This document shows positions 34,999 through 43,381 of a stretch of DNA of 64,000 bases, piece after piece; within the stretch, counting starts at the first letter, position 1, and each line of letters opens with the position of its first letter. Made by a program: the position numbers and the translations under genes. The notes under the pieces are model-generated. The model searched no databases and was not told the origin of the DNA. It saw only the letters and a program-made list of their open reading frames with translations. Source of the stretch: Mycobacterium marseillense (GTDB lineage: Bacteria; Actinomycetota; Actinomycetes; Mycobacteriales; Mycobacteriaceae); the NCBI RefSeq assembly GCF_010731675.1, contig NZ_AP022584.1, positions 1,054,001 through 1,118,000 on the forward strand. Reading direction: 5' to 3'.

Positions 34999-36762
34999 CT
35001 AGCCGGTGGCGGCCAGCTTTCGCGACGGGAGCCCCGCCCGCAGGAACTGACCGAATCGTTCCTTGCCCAACGCCGGGGCGGCCTGGCCCGCGCCGAACGC
35101 GAGTTTCCCGGATACCAGCACGGCCGTGACCGTCTCGTCGTTGCGGTTGACCATCCGCGACAGCCCGCCGTAGGACTCGACCGGGTGCTCGGCGTAGCGG
35201 TCGAGCGACTCGTCGAGCTTGGCGGGGTCGATGACGACGATGTCGGCGCGGTCACCCTCGCGCAGGGTGCCGGCGTCGATGCCGTACCACTCCCCGAGCT
35301 CGCCGGTCAGCCGGTGCACGGCGTGCTCCATCGAAATGAACGGCTTGCCGGCCTTCTCGGCATCGTGCGCGTGCCGCAGCAGGCGCAGTCCGGAGTTGTA
35401 GAACGCCATATTGCGCAGATGCGCGCCCGCATCGGAGAACCCCATCTGGATGGTCGGGCTCTGCGCCAACTTCTTGAGGACCTCGGGGCGGTGGTTGGAG
35501 ATCGTGGTGCGCCAGCGCAGCTGTTCGCCGTGTTCGACGACCAGGTCGAGGAAGGCGTCCACCGGGTGCACCCCGCCCCGCTCCACGCCGACCTGCCCGA
35601 ACGATTTGCCGACGACGGACTCATCGGGGCAGCCCACGATCTCGGCGTCGAAGAAGTCGCGGTGCCAGACCCGCGGCCCGTATTTGCTGTCGTAGTCCTT
35701 GCGGAACGTGCGCCGGTACTCCTCGTCGCGCATGAGCTGGTTGCGCTCGACCTCGGTCTGCAGGTGCAGGGCCGCAGCACCCGAGCCGAACTCTTCGAAC
35801 ACCACCAGCGAGATCCCGTCGGCGTAGACCTCGAACGGCACCGGCAGATGCTGCCAGCGGAAGTTGCCGCCGAGGGCGTTGACGACGCGGGCGAGGCGGT
35901 CCATGACGTGGATGACGAACGGGATGGCTTTGATGTCGGCCGCCGACAGGAGGCTGGTCTTCAGCCGGGGCCGGCGGTACCCGAGCGACGTCAGCAGCTG
36001 CGAGACCACCGACAGCGGGTTCTTGATGTCGGGGCCGGACTGCAGGATCTTGTCGCGGCGCCGCAGGATCGCGTTCAGGCGGCGCAGCTCACGCGATGAC
36101 GCGTACGTCGACGGCAGGGTGCGCGATCTGCAGACCTCGCCGTCGAGCTTGTCGAACAGCAGTTGCTGCGACGACATCCCGACGAAGCCCTCGTCGAGCG
36201 CGTCGTTGAGCATCGATTCCATGCGGGCTTGTTCGGCCGCGGACGGCCGGACGCCCTTGCGCGTGGCCCGGTCCAGCCCCATCGTCGCCGCGCGCAGATC
36301 GGAGTGCCCGATGAAGGCCGCCAGGTTCGGACCCAGGTTGAGGCGTTCGAGTTCGGCCACGTACTCCCGGGGATTGGTCCAGGAGCGCGCCGCGTCGAGG
36401 TGCTCGATGACGTAGCGGCGGGGAATCGCTTCGACCCGGCCGAAGATGTCACCGGCATCGACGCTGTCCAGGTAGACGGTGGACAGCGAACACGATCCCA
36501 GCATCACCGTCGTCACACCGTGCCGCAACGATTCGGAAAGCTCAGGTGCGCAGAGGATTTCGACGTCGTAGTGGGTGTGGATGTCGATGATGCCCGGGAT
36601 CACCCACTGGCCCGTCGCGTCGATGACGTCGGCGCCGGTCGTGTCGAGCCCCTGGGCGATGGCGACGACGCGGCCGTCACGCACGCCGATGTCCCGCAAC
36701 GCCGAGGGCCCTCCCGTCCCGTCGAACCAGCGCCCGTTCGTGATCACGGTGTCGTACTGCAT
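34999..36762 (-). CDS. D-aminoacylase/N-acyl-D-amino-acid deacylase-type amidohydrolase
   Basis: This 587-residue metal-dependent amidohydrolase contains the HxH metal motif VIPGIIDIHTHYDVEI (about residue 60), the later His residues in FIGHSDLR and ISNHRPE, and the catalytic Asp in MGFSDAGAHLRNM (about residue 440). The composite beta-sandwich (DTVITNGRWFDGTG; GDRADIVVIDPAKLDES) is intact. In most family members a metal-binding Cys lies in GNCG; here the segment is GSCSLSTVY, so the Cys remains. It likely hydrolyses an amide, acyl-amino acid or related bond. It faces a TetR gene on the other side (36946), which may control it. Confidence 0.87.
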   Translation of the reverse strand: MQYDTVITNGRWFDGTGGPSALRDIGVRDGRVVAIAQGLDTTGADVIDATGQWVIPGIIDIHTHYDVEILCAPELSESLRHGVTTVMLGSCSLSTVYLDSVDAGDIFGRVEAIPRRYVIEHLDAARSWTNPREYVAELERLNLGPNLAAFIGHSDLRAATMGLDRATRKGVRPSAAEQARMESMLNDALDEGFVGMSSQQLLFDKLDGEVCRSRTLPSTYASSRELRRLNAILRRRDKILQSGPDIKNPLSVVSQLLTSLGYRRPRLKTSLLSAADIKAIPFVIHVMDRLARVVNALGGNFRWQHLPVPFEVYADGISLVVFEEFGSGAAALHLQTEVERNQLMRDEEYRRTFRKDYDSKYGPRVWHRDFFDAEIVGCPDESVVGKSFGQVGVERGGVHPVDAFLDLVVEHGEQLRWRTTISNHRPEVLKKLAQSPTIQMGFSDAGAHLRNMAFYNSGLRLLRHAHDAEKAGKPFISMEHAVHRLTGELGEWYGIDAGTLREGDRADIVVIDPAKLDESLDRYAEHPVESYGGLSRMVNRNDETVTAVLVSGKLAFGAGQAAPALGKERFGQFLRAGLPSRKLAATG

Positions 36763-36945
36763 CGGTCGGCCTTCCTCTGTCAGGCGTCCTGCCCGCTGGA
36801 TCCGCAGTGATCATACATACTGGGGATAGTGTCTGGCCGCGTTATCGGCCCGCGACGCGGTGGTTAGCCAGCAACGACGGCGCCGCTGCGGACGCTATGA
36901 TCCAGCTGTGGGGACCACCGCCTACCGGTTTGCCGTTCGATAACC

Positions 36946-37617
36946 ATGCGCAGTCACGGTTGGGCAGGAAACACGCCGGCTTCCGACGCGGAGGCGATCG
37001 AGCGCATCCTCGACGCCGCCGACAAGATCGTCGACGAACGCGGTTCAGCGCTGCGGATCGCCGACGTGGCACGGGCGCTGGGCGTCACCCGCCAGACCGT
37101 GTATCGGTACTTCCCCGGAACCCAGGCGTTGTTGGTGGCGTCCGCGATGCGTTCGGCCGACGGCTTCCTCGATCGCATGGCGGCTCATCTCGACGGCGTC
37201 ACCGACCCGGTCGTGGCCATCACGGAGGGAATGGCTTTCGCCGTCGAGGAGTTGGCCTCGGACAATCAGGTCGAGTTCGTCCTCAACCAGCGCCACCACG
37301 GCGGCCAGAAGGTGTCGATCATCTCCGATACCGCGTTGGCGTTCGGCCGGTCGATGCTGCATCGCTACGACATCGATTGGGAGCATTACGGTTTCGACGA
37401 GGCGGGCCTGGACGAGCTGAACGAATTCTCGTTGCGGGTCCTGCATTCGTTTCTCGCCGACCCGGGACGGCCGCCCCGTAGCGGCGCCGATCTGCGGCGC
37501 TATCTGACCCGCTGGATCGGGCCGGCGATCGCCTACCCGCAACTCGTCCGCGCAATGGATGCGCTGGGCACCGCCGAGCCGCCGCGAACGCGCCGGCGCT
37601 CGTCAAAGGCGTCCTGA
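36946..37617 (+). CDS. TetR family regulator
   Basis: This 223-residue regulator has its DNA-binding domain at residues 13-60 (AIERILDAADKIVDERGSAL, IADVARALGVTRQTVYRYFP). The ligand domain includes an EHYGFDEAGLDELNEFSLR segment typical of mycobacterial TetR proteins next to lipid and amide metabolism genes. The ATG at 36946 lacks an obvious ribosome site, so the exact start is uncertain. It diverges from the amidohydrolase (183-base gap), its most likely target. Confidence 0.85.
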   Translation: MRSHGWAGNTPASDAEAIERILDAADKIVDERGSALRIADVARALGVTRQTVYRYFPGTQALLVASAMRSADGFLDRMAAHLDGVTDPVVAITEGMAFAVEELASDNQVEFVLNQRHHGGQKVSIISDTALAFGRSMLHRYDIDWEHYGFDEAGLDELNEFSLRVLHSFLADPGRPPRSGADLRRYLTRWIGPAIAYPQLVRAMDALGTAEPPRTRRRSSKAS

Positions 37618-37696
37618 CCGGGGCCGACCGCGACCGGCGGACGACCATACATTTTCGTTGATATGTCCGCCCGGTCGGCGACGGCCCTCGACGAAT

Positions 37697-38596
37697 TCAG
37701 CGCGCCTGCGTCGCGGTGCCGATCATCGTGTGCACCTCTTCGATCGACCACGGTCCGGCCTCATGGTGATCGCGGTAACCGAGCAGCCGCGGCGTCTGGC
37801 GGTCGAAACTCCCGACGAAACCGCCTGCGGCGACGAGGATCTGGCCCGTCACGTCGCGGGCCAAGTCGCTCGCGAGATAGGCATAGACCGGTGCCACGAA
37901 TGCGGGTGGGGCGCTGTCGAGCGAGGCCCGCATGGTCATCTCGTCGAGCAGGCCGCGGCGGTGCAGATCTTCGATATGTCTTTCGTACTCGGGCCCCGTA
38001 GAAAGCCGCGTCCTGGCGCCGGGACACACCACGTTGGCCCGAACGCCGTGGGGCTTCAGTTCGGCGGCGATGGCCATCGTCAGGCCGTTGACTGCGCCTT
38101 TGCCCGCGGGATAGCCGGTCCCGCCGTAGTCGCCCAGAAAGGCCACCGAACTGGTGTTGATGATGGCTCCGTGCCCCTGGCAGGCCATCACCGGCGCGGC
38201 CGCCCGGCACGTGTGAAACGCCGTGCCCAGGTGGGCGCCAATCAGCTGGTCGAACTCGGCCGCCGAGATCGCCAGAATCGAGGAGCCCGGCGGCTCGGCG
38301 GTCCCGGCGCAATTGATCAGCGTGTCCAGCCGCCCGAACGTGCTGACACACACGTCGATGAGCGTCTGGGCGACCCGCTCGTCATCCGCGGCCCCCACCA
38401 CCGCGGTGGCCCGCCCACCCGCCGCTCCGATCGCGGCGACCGTCTCCTCGACCGCGTGCCCGTCACGCCCGTTGACGACCACACCGGCGCCCAGAGCGCC
38501 CAGCAGTTCGGCGACCGCACGTCCGATGCCGCGGCTGCCGCCGGATATCGCCACGCCGTGCCCTTGCAGGAGGGCTTGCGCGCCAGATCCGCTCAC
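37697..38596 (-). CDS. Short-chain dehydrogenase/reductase
   Basis: This 299-residue SDR has the cofactor motif VAISGGSRGIGRAV, then LINCAGTAEPPG, INTSSVAFLGDYGG with catalytic Ser, and YPAGKGAVNGLT with the Tyr-x-x-x-Lys pair. The dinucleotide site (VVVNGRDGHAVEE) favours NADP over NAD because Arg follows the second strand. It resembles 3-hydroxyacyl-CoA or 17-beta-hydroxysteroid dehydrogenases. The tail beyond residue 260 (DHHEAGPWSIEEVHTMIG) is longer than usual. It has no obvious operon partner; its stop faces that of the TetR gene. Confidence 0.87.
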   Translation of the reverse strand: MSGSGAQALLQGHGVAISGGSRGIGRAVAELLGALGAGVVVNGRDGHAVEETVAAIGAAGGRATAVVGAADDERVAQTLIDVCVSTFGRLDTLINCAGTAEPPGSSILAISAAEFDQLIGAHLGTAFHTCRAAAPVMACQGHGAIINTSSVAFLGDYGGTGYPAGKGAVNGLTMAIAAELKPHGVRANVVCPGARTRLSTGPEYERHIEDLHRRGLLDEMTMRASLDSAPPAFVAPVYAYLASDLARDVTGQILVAAGGFVGSFDRQTPRLLGYRDHHEAGPWSIEEVHTMIGTATQAR

Positions 38597-39373
38597 CGTG
38601 CGCCCATCCCGCGGGCCGCGTAAAGCATTGCGCGCGAATTGCTCTCGTCATCGGCGCGAGACATGCCGCTCGATTGCATCATGAACATTAGGCGAACGAT
38701 ACCGAAACCGAGAATCGACGCCCGAACGTTGCGGCCACCCGGGTCCAGCACCCTTCCCCGACCGGTCGTTTGCCCCGGTTGCCGGGCCGCCGCCCCGTTA
38801 GGGGGGCGCCCCGCCAGGCGCTCACCGCCGCGCCGCCGAGAATGGCACCGACGAGCATGGCAGCGGCCACGGTTGTGTTTGCCGATGGTGCCGCATCGCG
38901 GATCCTTGAGGCTCGGGATGTCCACACAACCCCAGCTCAAGGCACGGCGGACGAGGCGGCGCCTCGGACACCGGCGGCTTGCTGGCATAGCATGAATGCC
39001 CGATGGAAATAGTTAAGTAGTGATTCACACCCACCGCGGAACCGGTCGCCGCGCGATCCGCGGGGGCGTATAGTCTCCACTGAAGTCCGCTTTTGGACGT
39101 GTCGCCGTTTAGCTCAAAGCGGCCAGTCAGCCCCGCGGCTACTGAGCTTGGTACTGGCTCCGGCGATCAAAGACCCGAGAGTCATCTCCCCTTCGGTAGC
39201 GCGTGTGCGGTGGGTAAACGACAAGTCCCGCGGATCAGGATGCAGTGGAGGCGACTGTGCGGGATTCCGCGATCTCTTTCTGCATAGACTCAGGAAAGTG
39301 AGTCAGCAATGCAAACTCGTTCTTGCGCAGGTGTTTACACGACTTATCGAGTAAACACAAGGTGCGCCAGCCG
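38597..39373. other. 777-bp region before the sigma factor gene
   Basis: No convincing gene is seen. A minus-strand frame at 38688-38927 contains one hydrophobic stretch (VAAAMLVGAILGGAAVSAW) but has a weak start and no family. In 39060-39120 there is a TATAGT hexamer (39069-39074) followed by small hairpins (GTCC-GCTTTT-GGAC near 39086-39099; GCCGTTT-AGCTC-AAAGCGGC near 39103-39122). These could mark a small RNA or the leader of the sigma-factor transcript. The part nearest the gene holds a perfect 8-bp inverted repeat. Confidence 0.4.
39331..39358. promoter_or_regulatory. Perfect inverted repeat GTGTTTAC-N12-GTAAACAC
   Basis: Two exact 8-bp arms (39331-39338 and 39351-39358) flank an AT-rich 12-base centre. 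The repeat ends 15 bases before the sigma-factor ATG. It can act as a DNA operator or as an RNA hairpin just ahead of the ribosome site. The left arm contains GTTTAC but I see no matching SigF -10 (GGGTAT) at the proper spacing. Confidence 0.6.
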
Positions 39374-40183
39374 ATGACCCACACGATTGCCCCTACCCCT
39401 CCGGCTCCGGCCCCCGCCAGACAATCCGACGATTCATACGACGATGTGGTCGAGATGTTCTTGGCGCTGCATCAGATGCCGGCCGAATCGCACGAGTACG
39501 CCCACCAGCGGGAACGCATCGTGGCCCGATGCCTACCGCTGGCCGACCACGTGGCCAGCCACTTCGCCCGCCGGGGCGAAGGTCTCGACGACTTGATTCA
39601 GGTCGCGCGCCTGGGCTTGATGAACGCCGTCAACCGGTTCGACCCCGCGAAGGGTCCGAGCTTCATCGGGTTCGCCGTCCCGACCATGATGGGCGAGGTC
39701 CGGCGTTACTTCCGCGACTACAGCTGGGGGATGCGCGTCCCTCGGCGGTTGCGTGAATTGCACGTTCAAATCAGCAGGGCCACAGCCGATCTCGCCCAGC
39801 AACTCGGCCGGGCGCCGAACGCCGGCGAACTATCGCAGATGCTCGAGGTGCCGCGCGAGGAGATCGTCGAATGCCTCGTTGCGGGCGACGCCTACCGGCT
39901 CGATTCCCTGGACGCGCCGCTGGGCGCCGACAGTTCCGGCACGCCGCGTTCGGTGGCCGATTCGGTGGGCGACATCGACCCGCAGATCGAGCACATCACC
40001 AACCGGGAAGCGCTGCGCGTCCTCGTTGCCACCCTGCCGCCGCGCGAACGCGAGGTGTTGCGCATGCGGTTCTTCGAATCGATGACGCAGAGCCAGATCG
40101 CGGAGCGGATCGGCGTATCGCAGATGCAGGTCTCACGCATCCTGGCAAACACGCTGCGCTCCTTGCGCGACCAACTCGAGTAG
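39374..40183 (+). CDS. SigF/SigB-type alternative sigma factor
   Basis: This 269-residue group 3 sigma factor contains region 2 (CLPLADHVASHFARRGEGLDDLIQ, in pieces; VPTMMGEVRRYFRDYSWGMR), region 3 (LAQQLGRAPNAGELSQMLEV) and region 4 (LPPREREVLRMRFFESMTQS, IAERIGVSQMQVSRILA). It resembles M. tuberculosis SigF throughout. There is no anti-sigma factor (UsfX/RsbW) gene directly upstream as there is for sigF, so this is probably an additional SigF paralogue controlled in another way. I chose ATG 39374; the frame open to 39323 would read through the inverted repeat. A strong hairpin follows the stop. Confidence 0.92.
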   Translation: MTHTIAPTPPAPAPARQSDDSYDDVVEMFLALHQMPAESHEYAHQRERIVARCLPLADHVASHFARRGEGLDDLIQVARLGLMNAVNRFDPAKGPSFIGFAVPTMMGEVRRYFRDYSWGMRVPRRLRELHVQISRATADLAQQLGRAPNAGELSQMLEVPREEIVECLVAGDAYRLDSLDAPLGADSSGTPRSVADSVGDIDPQIEHITNREALRVLVATLPPREREVLRMRFFESMTQSQIAERIGVSQMQVSRILANTLRSLRDQLE

Positions 40184-40202
40184 CCCCCGGCACCAGTACG
40201 CT

Positions 40203-40223
40203 CCGCGGCGTCCCCCGCCGCGG
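40203..40223 (+). terminator. GC-rich hairpin after the sigma factor gene
   Basis: CCGCGGCG, a five-base loop and CGCCGCGG form a perfect 8-bp stem 20 bases after the stop codon. No U-run follows, which is usual for mycobacterial intrinsic terminators. Confidence 0.5.
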
Positions 40224-40297
40224 GGCAATGTACTGTGCGATTCGAAGGGCGGGCCCCGACGTCGTCGCCGAGAAGACCTGGAAGGGAGCTGGATGCG

Positions 40298-40936
40298 ATG
40301 AGGACTTCACGAGCGCTGATCGCGGGCGTCGCGGCGACGACGGCGCTGGCGGTGTCGGTGGCGGGGTGCGGCAACAACAAGTCGCAACCGTCGACGTCGA
40401 AGACCGGATCCGCTACCTCGGCAACCTCCGCCACCAGCAGCCCCGCCGCCGCGCCACCCTCGTCGTCGGCGGCGCCGGGTCAGCCGAATGAGTACGCCAG
40501 GCTGCTCATCCCGGCGAGCGACATCAACGCGCCGGTTCCCTTTACCGCCGGTCCCCCGACCAGCAATCCCAACGGGCAGCCGGGCGTGGCGACGACCTTC
40601 AAGGACGACGACGGCAGCCATGCCATCACGGTCACCATCGCCGTCTACGACGACCCCGAGGCGGCGACGAACGCGCTGAACGCGGCCAAGGGCCAGCAGG
40701 GCGGTGTCGTCAAAGACCCGACCACGCAACCGTCGAATGTCGGCAGCGGCGGAACGATGCTGATGGGCAACGCGCCCGACCGCAGCAAGGGTGTGGTGAT
40801 CCTGCTCTTCACCGAGGGACGCGCGCTCGCCACACTGCAGTTCGATGGCCCGACCGACACGCTGGCCCCGCCGGATTTCGTCGGCGATGTCGGCCAGAAG
40901 CAAGACGCGGCCATCAAGAAGGGCCTCGGCGGCTAG
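40298..40936 (+). CDS. Secreted lipoprotein, unknown function
   Basis: This 212-residue protein starts at ATG 40298 with GGGAG upstream. A lipoprotein signal peptide ends in ALAVSVAGC, with Cys about residue 26 as the acylation site. A low-complexity Ser/Thr/Ala/Pro linker (SATSATSATSSPAAAPPSSS) follows, then a globular domain from about residue 70 (RLLIPASDINAPVPFTAG...ITVTIAVYDDPEAATNALNA). It would sit on the outer face of the membrane. I do not recognise a named family. It is 115 bases after the sigma gene and 33 before a DUF2231 membrane protein gene, with which it may share a transcript. Confidence 0.82.
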   Translation: MRTSRALIAGVAATTALAVSVAGCGNNKSQPSTSKTGSATSATSATSSPAAAPPSSSAAPGQPNEYARLLIPASDINAPVPFTAGPPTSNPNGQPGVATTFKDDDGSHAITVTIAVYDDPEAATNALNAAKGQQGGVVKDPTTQPSNVGSGGTMLMGNAPDRSKGVVILLFTEGRALATLQFDGPTDTLAPPDFVGDVGQKQDAAIKKGLGG

Positions 40937-40968
40937 ACCCTCAGCACACCGCACAGCAGAGGCGCGCC

Positions 40969-41427
40969 ATGAACGTCATCAACGGGATGCCGGCTCACGC
41001 CCTGTTGCTGCATTTCGTGTTGGTGCTCGTTCCGCTGACCGCCGTGCTGGAGATCGTGTGCGGGCTGTGGCCGGCCGCCCGGCGCGGGCAACTGATGTGG
41101 CTCACGCTGATCCTCGCGGTGGTCACGCTGGTGTTGACGCCCATCACCATCGACGCTGGTGCGTGGCTCTACGACCGTCAGGCCAACCCCAGCCCGATCC
41201 TGCGCGAGCACGCGGCGCGGGGCGGCCTCATGACCTACTTCTCGGCCGCGCTGCTGGTGGTCGCCGTCCTGCTCATCGCGCTGCGAGTCATCGAACGCCG
41301 ATCCGATCGGCGCCGCGTGCTACTCCACGTGCTCGTCGCGATCGTCGTGCTCGTGACCGGGGTCGCGTCGACCCTCCAGATCTACCGCGTGGGCGACGCC
41401 GGCGCGCAGGCGGTCTGGGGCGGCTGA
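40969..41427 (+). CDS. DUF2231 membrane protein
   Basis: This 152-residue protein has four predicted helices (ALLLHFVLVLVPLTAVLEIV; LTLILAVVTLVLTPIT; YFSAALLVVAVLLIALRV; LLHVLVAIVVLVTGVAS). The N-terminal GMPAHALLLHFVLVLVP is the DUF2231 signature, in which the two His residues may bind a metal or haem. A DRQAN...REHAARGGLM segment joins helices two and three. Function is unknown. It ends seven bases from the convergent methyltransferase gene. Confidence 0.85.
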   Translation: MNVINGMPAHALLLHFVLVLVPLTAVLEIVCGLWPAARRGQLMWLTLILAVVTLVLTPITIDAGAWLYDRQANPSPILREHAARGGLMTYFSAALLVVAVLLIALRVIERRSDRRRVLLHVLVAIVVLVTGVASTLQIYRVGDAGAQAVWGG

Positions 41428-41434
41428 ACAGCCG

Positions 41435-42547
41435 CTAGTGGTCCACGGGGCGGCGTCGGTCGAGTTTGCCCAGCCCGGTGATTTCCAGGCTGACGGACTT
41501 ACGTTGCCCGGCGGCGCCGAGCATGAAAAGCATGTCGGCGACCGGTGCGCCCAGCCAAAACCGCCAAAACCGTTTGCGGAAAATGGTCCAGGCGTAGCTG
41601 CCGCCCCCGATCGTCCAATGCAGGGCCATCGTGATCAGGTAGTAGACAGCCCGTTTCGGGCGAGCGGTAACCATCTCGAGGTTCATCTCCCACGCCTCGA
41701 GGCCCCAGGCGCGGTAGCGCCATTGCAACTCGTACTTGTTCTGGAACTCGTAGAACGCGAGCATTTCGCCATTGGTGACCAGATATTCGTCAAAGACAAG
41801 GATCGATCCCTCGACGAACCGGTCCTTGCAGGTTTCCAGCGCGTGCAGGCAACTCTCGTACGTATCCAGATCCATGTGGAAAAGCCGGATGGGGGCGCCC
41901 GGTCGGTCGGCCAGGAACGGGGCCAGCGTGTCGTAGGTGCTTCCCCTGATGAACTCCACCTTGCGGCCGAGCGCGTCGGGCACGCCGTCGTGCAGGGTGA
42001 CGCCGGTGTCCCGGAGGAAGCGTTTGGCCACCGGGTCCGCCAAGGAAAAAGCCCCGCGCTTGATGACGGTGTGGTCGTCGATTGGCCAGTCCTCGACGAG
42101 GCCCGAGAAGGTATCGAATCCGTACACCGTGCGGCCGCAGGCGTCAGAGATCAGCCGCGTCGACCACCCGGCCCAGACGCCCAGGTCAAGCAGCAATTCG
42201 TCAGGATTGTCGGGGTTTGGTGGCGCCAGCTGCGAGGCCTCCCACAGCAGCGTGTGGCCCCCGATTTTGCATTGACGCAGGTCCGCAAGCGTGCGGCCGA
42301 TAAACGAGCGATATGCGTCGTCATAAACTTCGATGTCCCGCGCGTACAAATTGGGAATATAACGATCCCGACCCTTATAGACCCAGCGCGCGCACAGCAG
42401 CGACAGCAGAATCGCGGCGACCCCGACGAGGAGGACCGGCCGGACGTAGCATGCCGCAAAGACAATGACCGCGATGCCGACAAGAATCGCTTTCCATATG
42501 CGGTGAAGCCCTGTCCGATCCACGGTCCGCGTGTCGATTACGACCAC
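41435..42547 (-). CDS. TylF/MycF-like methyltransferase with N-terminal membrane helices
   Basis: This 370-residue protein begins with two hydrophobic helices at about residues 20-52 (AILVGIAVIVFAACYV; VLLVGVAAILLSLLCA) that should hold it on the membrane. A SAM-dependent fold of the TylF/macrocin-O-methyltransferase type follows: LLDLGVWAGWSTRLISDACG, YGFDTFSGLVEDWP, IRLFHMDLDTYESCLHALE and ILVFDEYLV, in which the Asp residues should bind a metal. A second hydrophobic patch (YYLITMALHWTIGG) lies near residue 305. The usual soluble family lacks these helices, so the substrate may be a lipid-linked sugar or a glycolipid. GTG 42547 is the first start. Confidence 0.82.
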   Translation of the reverse strand: MVVIDTRTVDRTGLHRIWKAILVGIAVIVFAACYVRPVLLVGVAAILLSLLCARWVYKGRDRYIPNLYARDIEVYDDAYRSFIGRTLADLRQCKIGGHTLLWEASQLAPPNPDNPDELLLDLGVWAGWSTRLISDACGRTVYGFDTFSGLVEDWPIDDHTVIKRGAFSLADPVAKRFLRDTGVTLHDGVPDALGRKVEFIRGSTYDTLAPFLADRPGAPIRLFHMDLDTYESCLHALETCKDRFVEGSILVFDEYLVTNGEMLAFYEFQNKYELQWRYRAWGLEAWEMNLEMVTARPKRAVYYLITMALHWTIGGGSYAWTIFRKRFWRFWLGAPVADMLFMLGAAGQRKSVSLEITGLGKLDRRRPVDH

Positions 42548-42751
42548 CGGTTAGCCCTCCGATTTCTCGTCCGGATTAGACATCGCAGGGCCAATTTCGT
42601 CAAGGGGCGGCCACGTGGCGAGCCCGCGCGGAGGTGCGCTTTCCCGATCGGCTAACGGACTTGGCGCGGGCGAAATTCATCTATAGCAGCACACCGAATT
42701 CAAATTCGACGGACCCACGTCGGCCAAAACATAATGCGGCGATCACAAGGA

Positions 42752-43228
42752 TCAGGTGAGCGGCGTCAGCAGGAACAGCCGGAATTGGCGCGGCCCGGCG
42801 AGATCCTGGGCGACCCGATAGTTGGACCAATGGTCCAGCACCGCCGCCCAGGCTTCGTCGCGGTCCGCGCCGGTGAGCAGCTGCGCCTTTGCCACGAACC
42901 GTTGGCCACGCCTGCGCACGGTGACGCGTTGTGCCGCTTCCAGATTCGCCGACCACGACGGGTGGCGTTCTCGCCCCCAGTTCGATCCGACCAGCAACAG
43001 CCCGCCGCGAAAGGGCACGTACTGCACCGTCGCGCTACGGGCCAGGCCCGTCCTGCGGCCCGAGGTCGTGATGCGCACGTTGGGCAGCCCGACGAGGTCC
43101 AGGACGCCGAGGCGTCCGCTCGTCGCGAACCGAAGCAGCGCCTCGAAGCGTTCGACGATCGACGATCCGCTACGCACGAGCAACCGATAGACGGTCGGGT
43201 TGCGAGCCGCCCGCCGCAGCGGATTCAT
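42752..43228 (-). CDS. DUF385/Ddn-like F420-dependent reductase family protein
   Basis: This 158-residue split-barrel protein resembles the deazaflavin (F420)-dependent quinone/nitro-reductase family. Matches are LPNVRITTSGRRTGLARSAT, FRGGLLLVGSNWGRERHPSW and LEAAQRVTVRRRGQRF. ATG 43228 (MNPLRRAARNP) is the first start with proper length; the frame open to 43333 has no family similarity. It lies divergent from a TetR gene, so it may be controlled by that regulator. Confidence 0.85.
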   Translation of the reverse strand: MNPLRRAARNPTVYRLLVRSGSSIVERFEALLRFATSGRLGVLDLVGLPNVRITTSGRRTGLARSATVQYVPFRGGLLLVGSNWGRERHPSWSANLEAAQRVTVRRRGQRFVAKAQLLTGADRDEAWAAVLDHWSNYRVAQDLAGPRQFRLFLLTPLT

Positions 43229-43334
43229 GCGGCGACTGTATTCCCGGTGGGCAGCGCCAGGGCGTCGGGTCGGTGAAATATCCCTGACGACCCGGGGTTT
43301 CGGCCGATGAATCCGATTCCACAGACCCTGCAAC

Positions 43335-43354
43335 TAAATAAACTGCTTGATTTA
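43335..43354. promoter_or_regulatory. Inverted repeat TAAAT-N10-ATTTA upstream of TetR
   Basis: The 20-bp AT-rich element TAAATAAACTGCTTGATTTA lies between the divergent DUF385 and TetR genes, 28 bases before the TetR ATG at 43382. Overlapping it, CTTG-N6-CAAG gives a second small palindrome. It is the only AT-rich patch in this gap and a likely operator. Confidence 0.4.
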
Positions 43355-43381
43355 ACAAGGCGGCCGGTGTTCACTGAGGCG

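Noticed and set aside
38688..38927. Possible small membrane protein (one hydrophobic segment) on the minus strand
   Set aside because: It has one helix only, with no ribosome site, no family and Arg/Gly-rich flanks, so support is too weak to call.
39331..39374. SigF-type promoter (GTTT...GGGTAT) for autoregulation of the sigma factor
   Set aside because: GTTT is present, but no GGGTAT-like -10 occurs at the right spacing.
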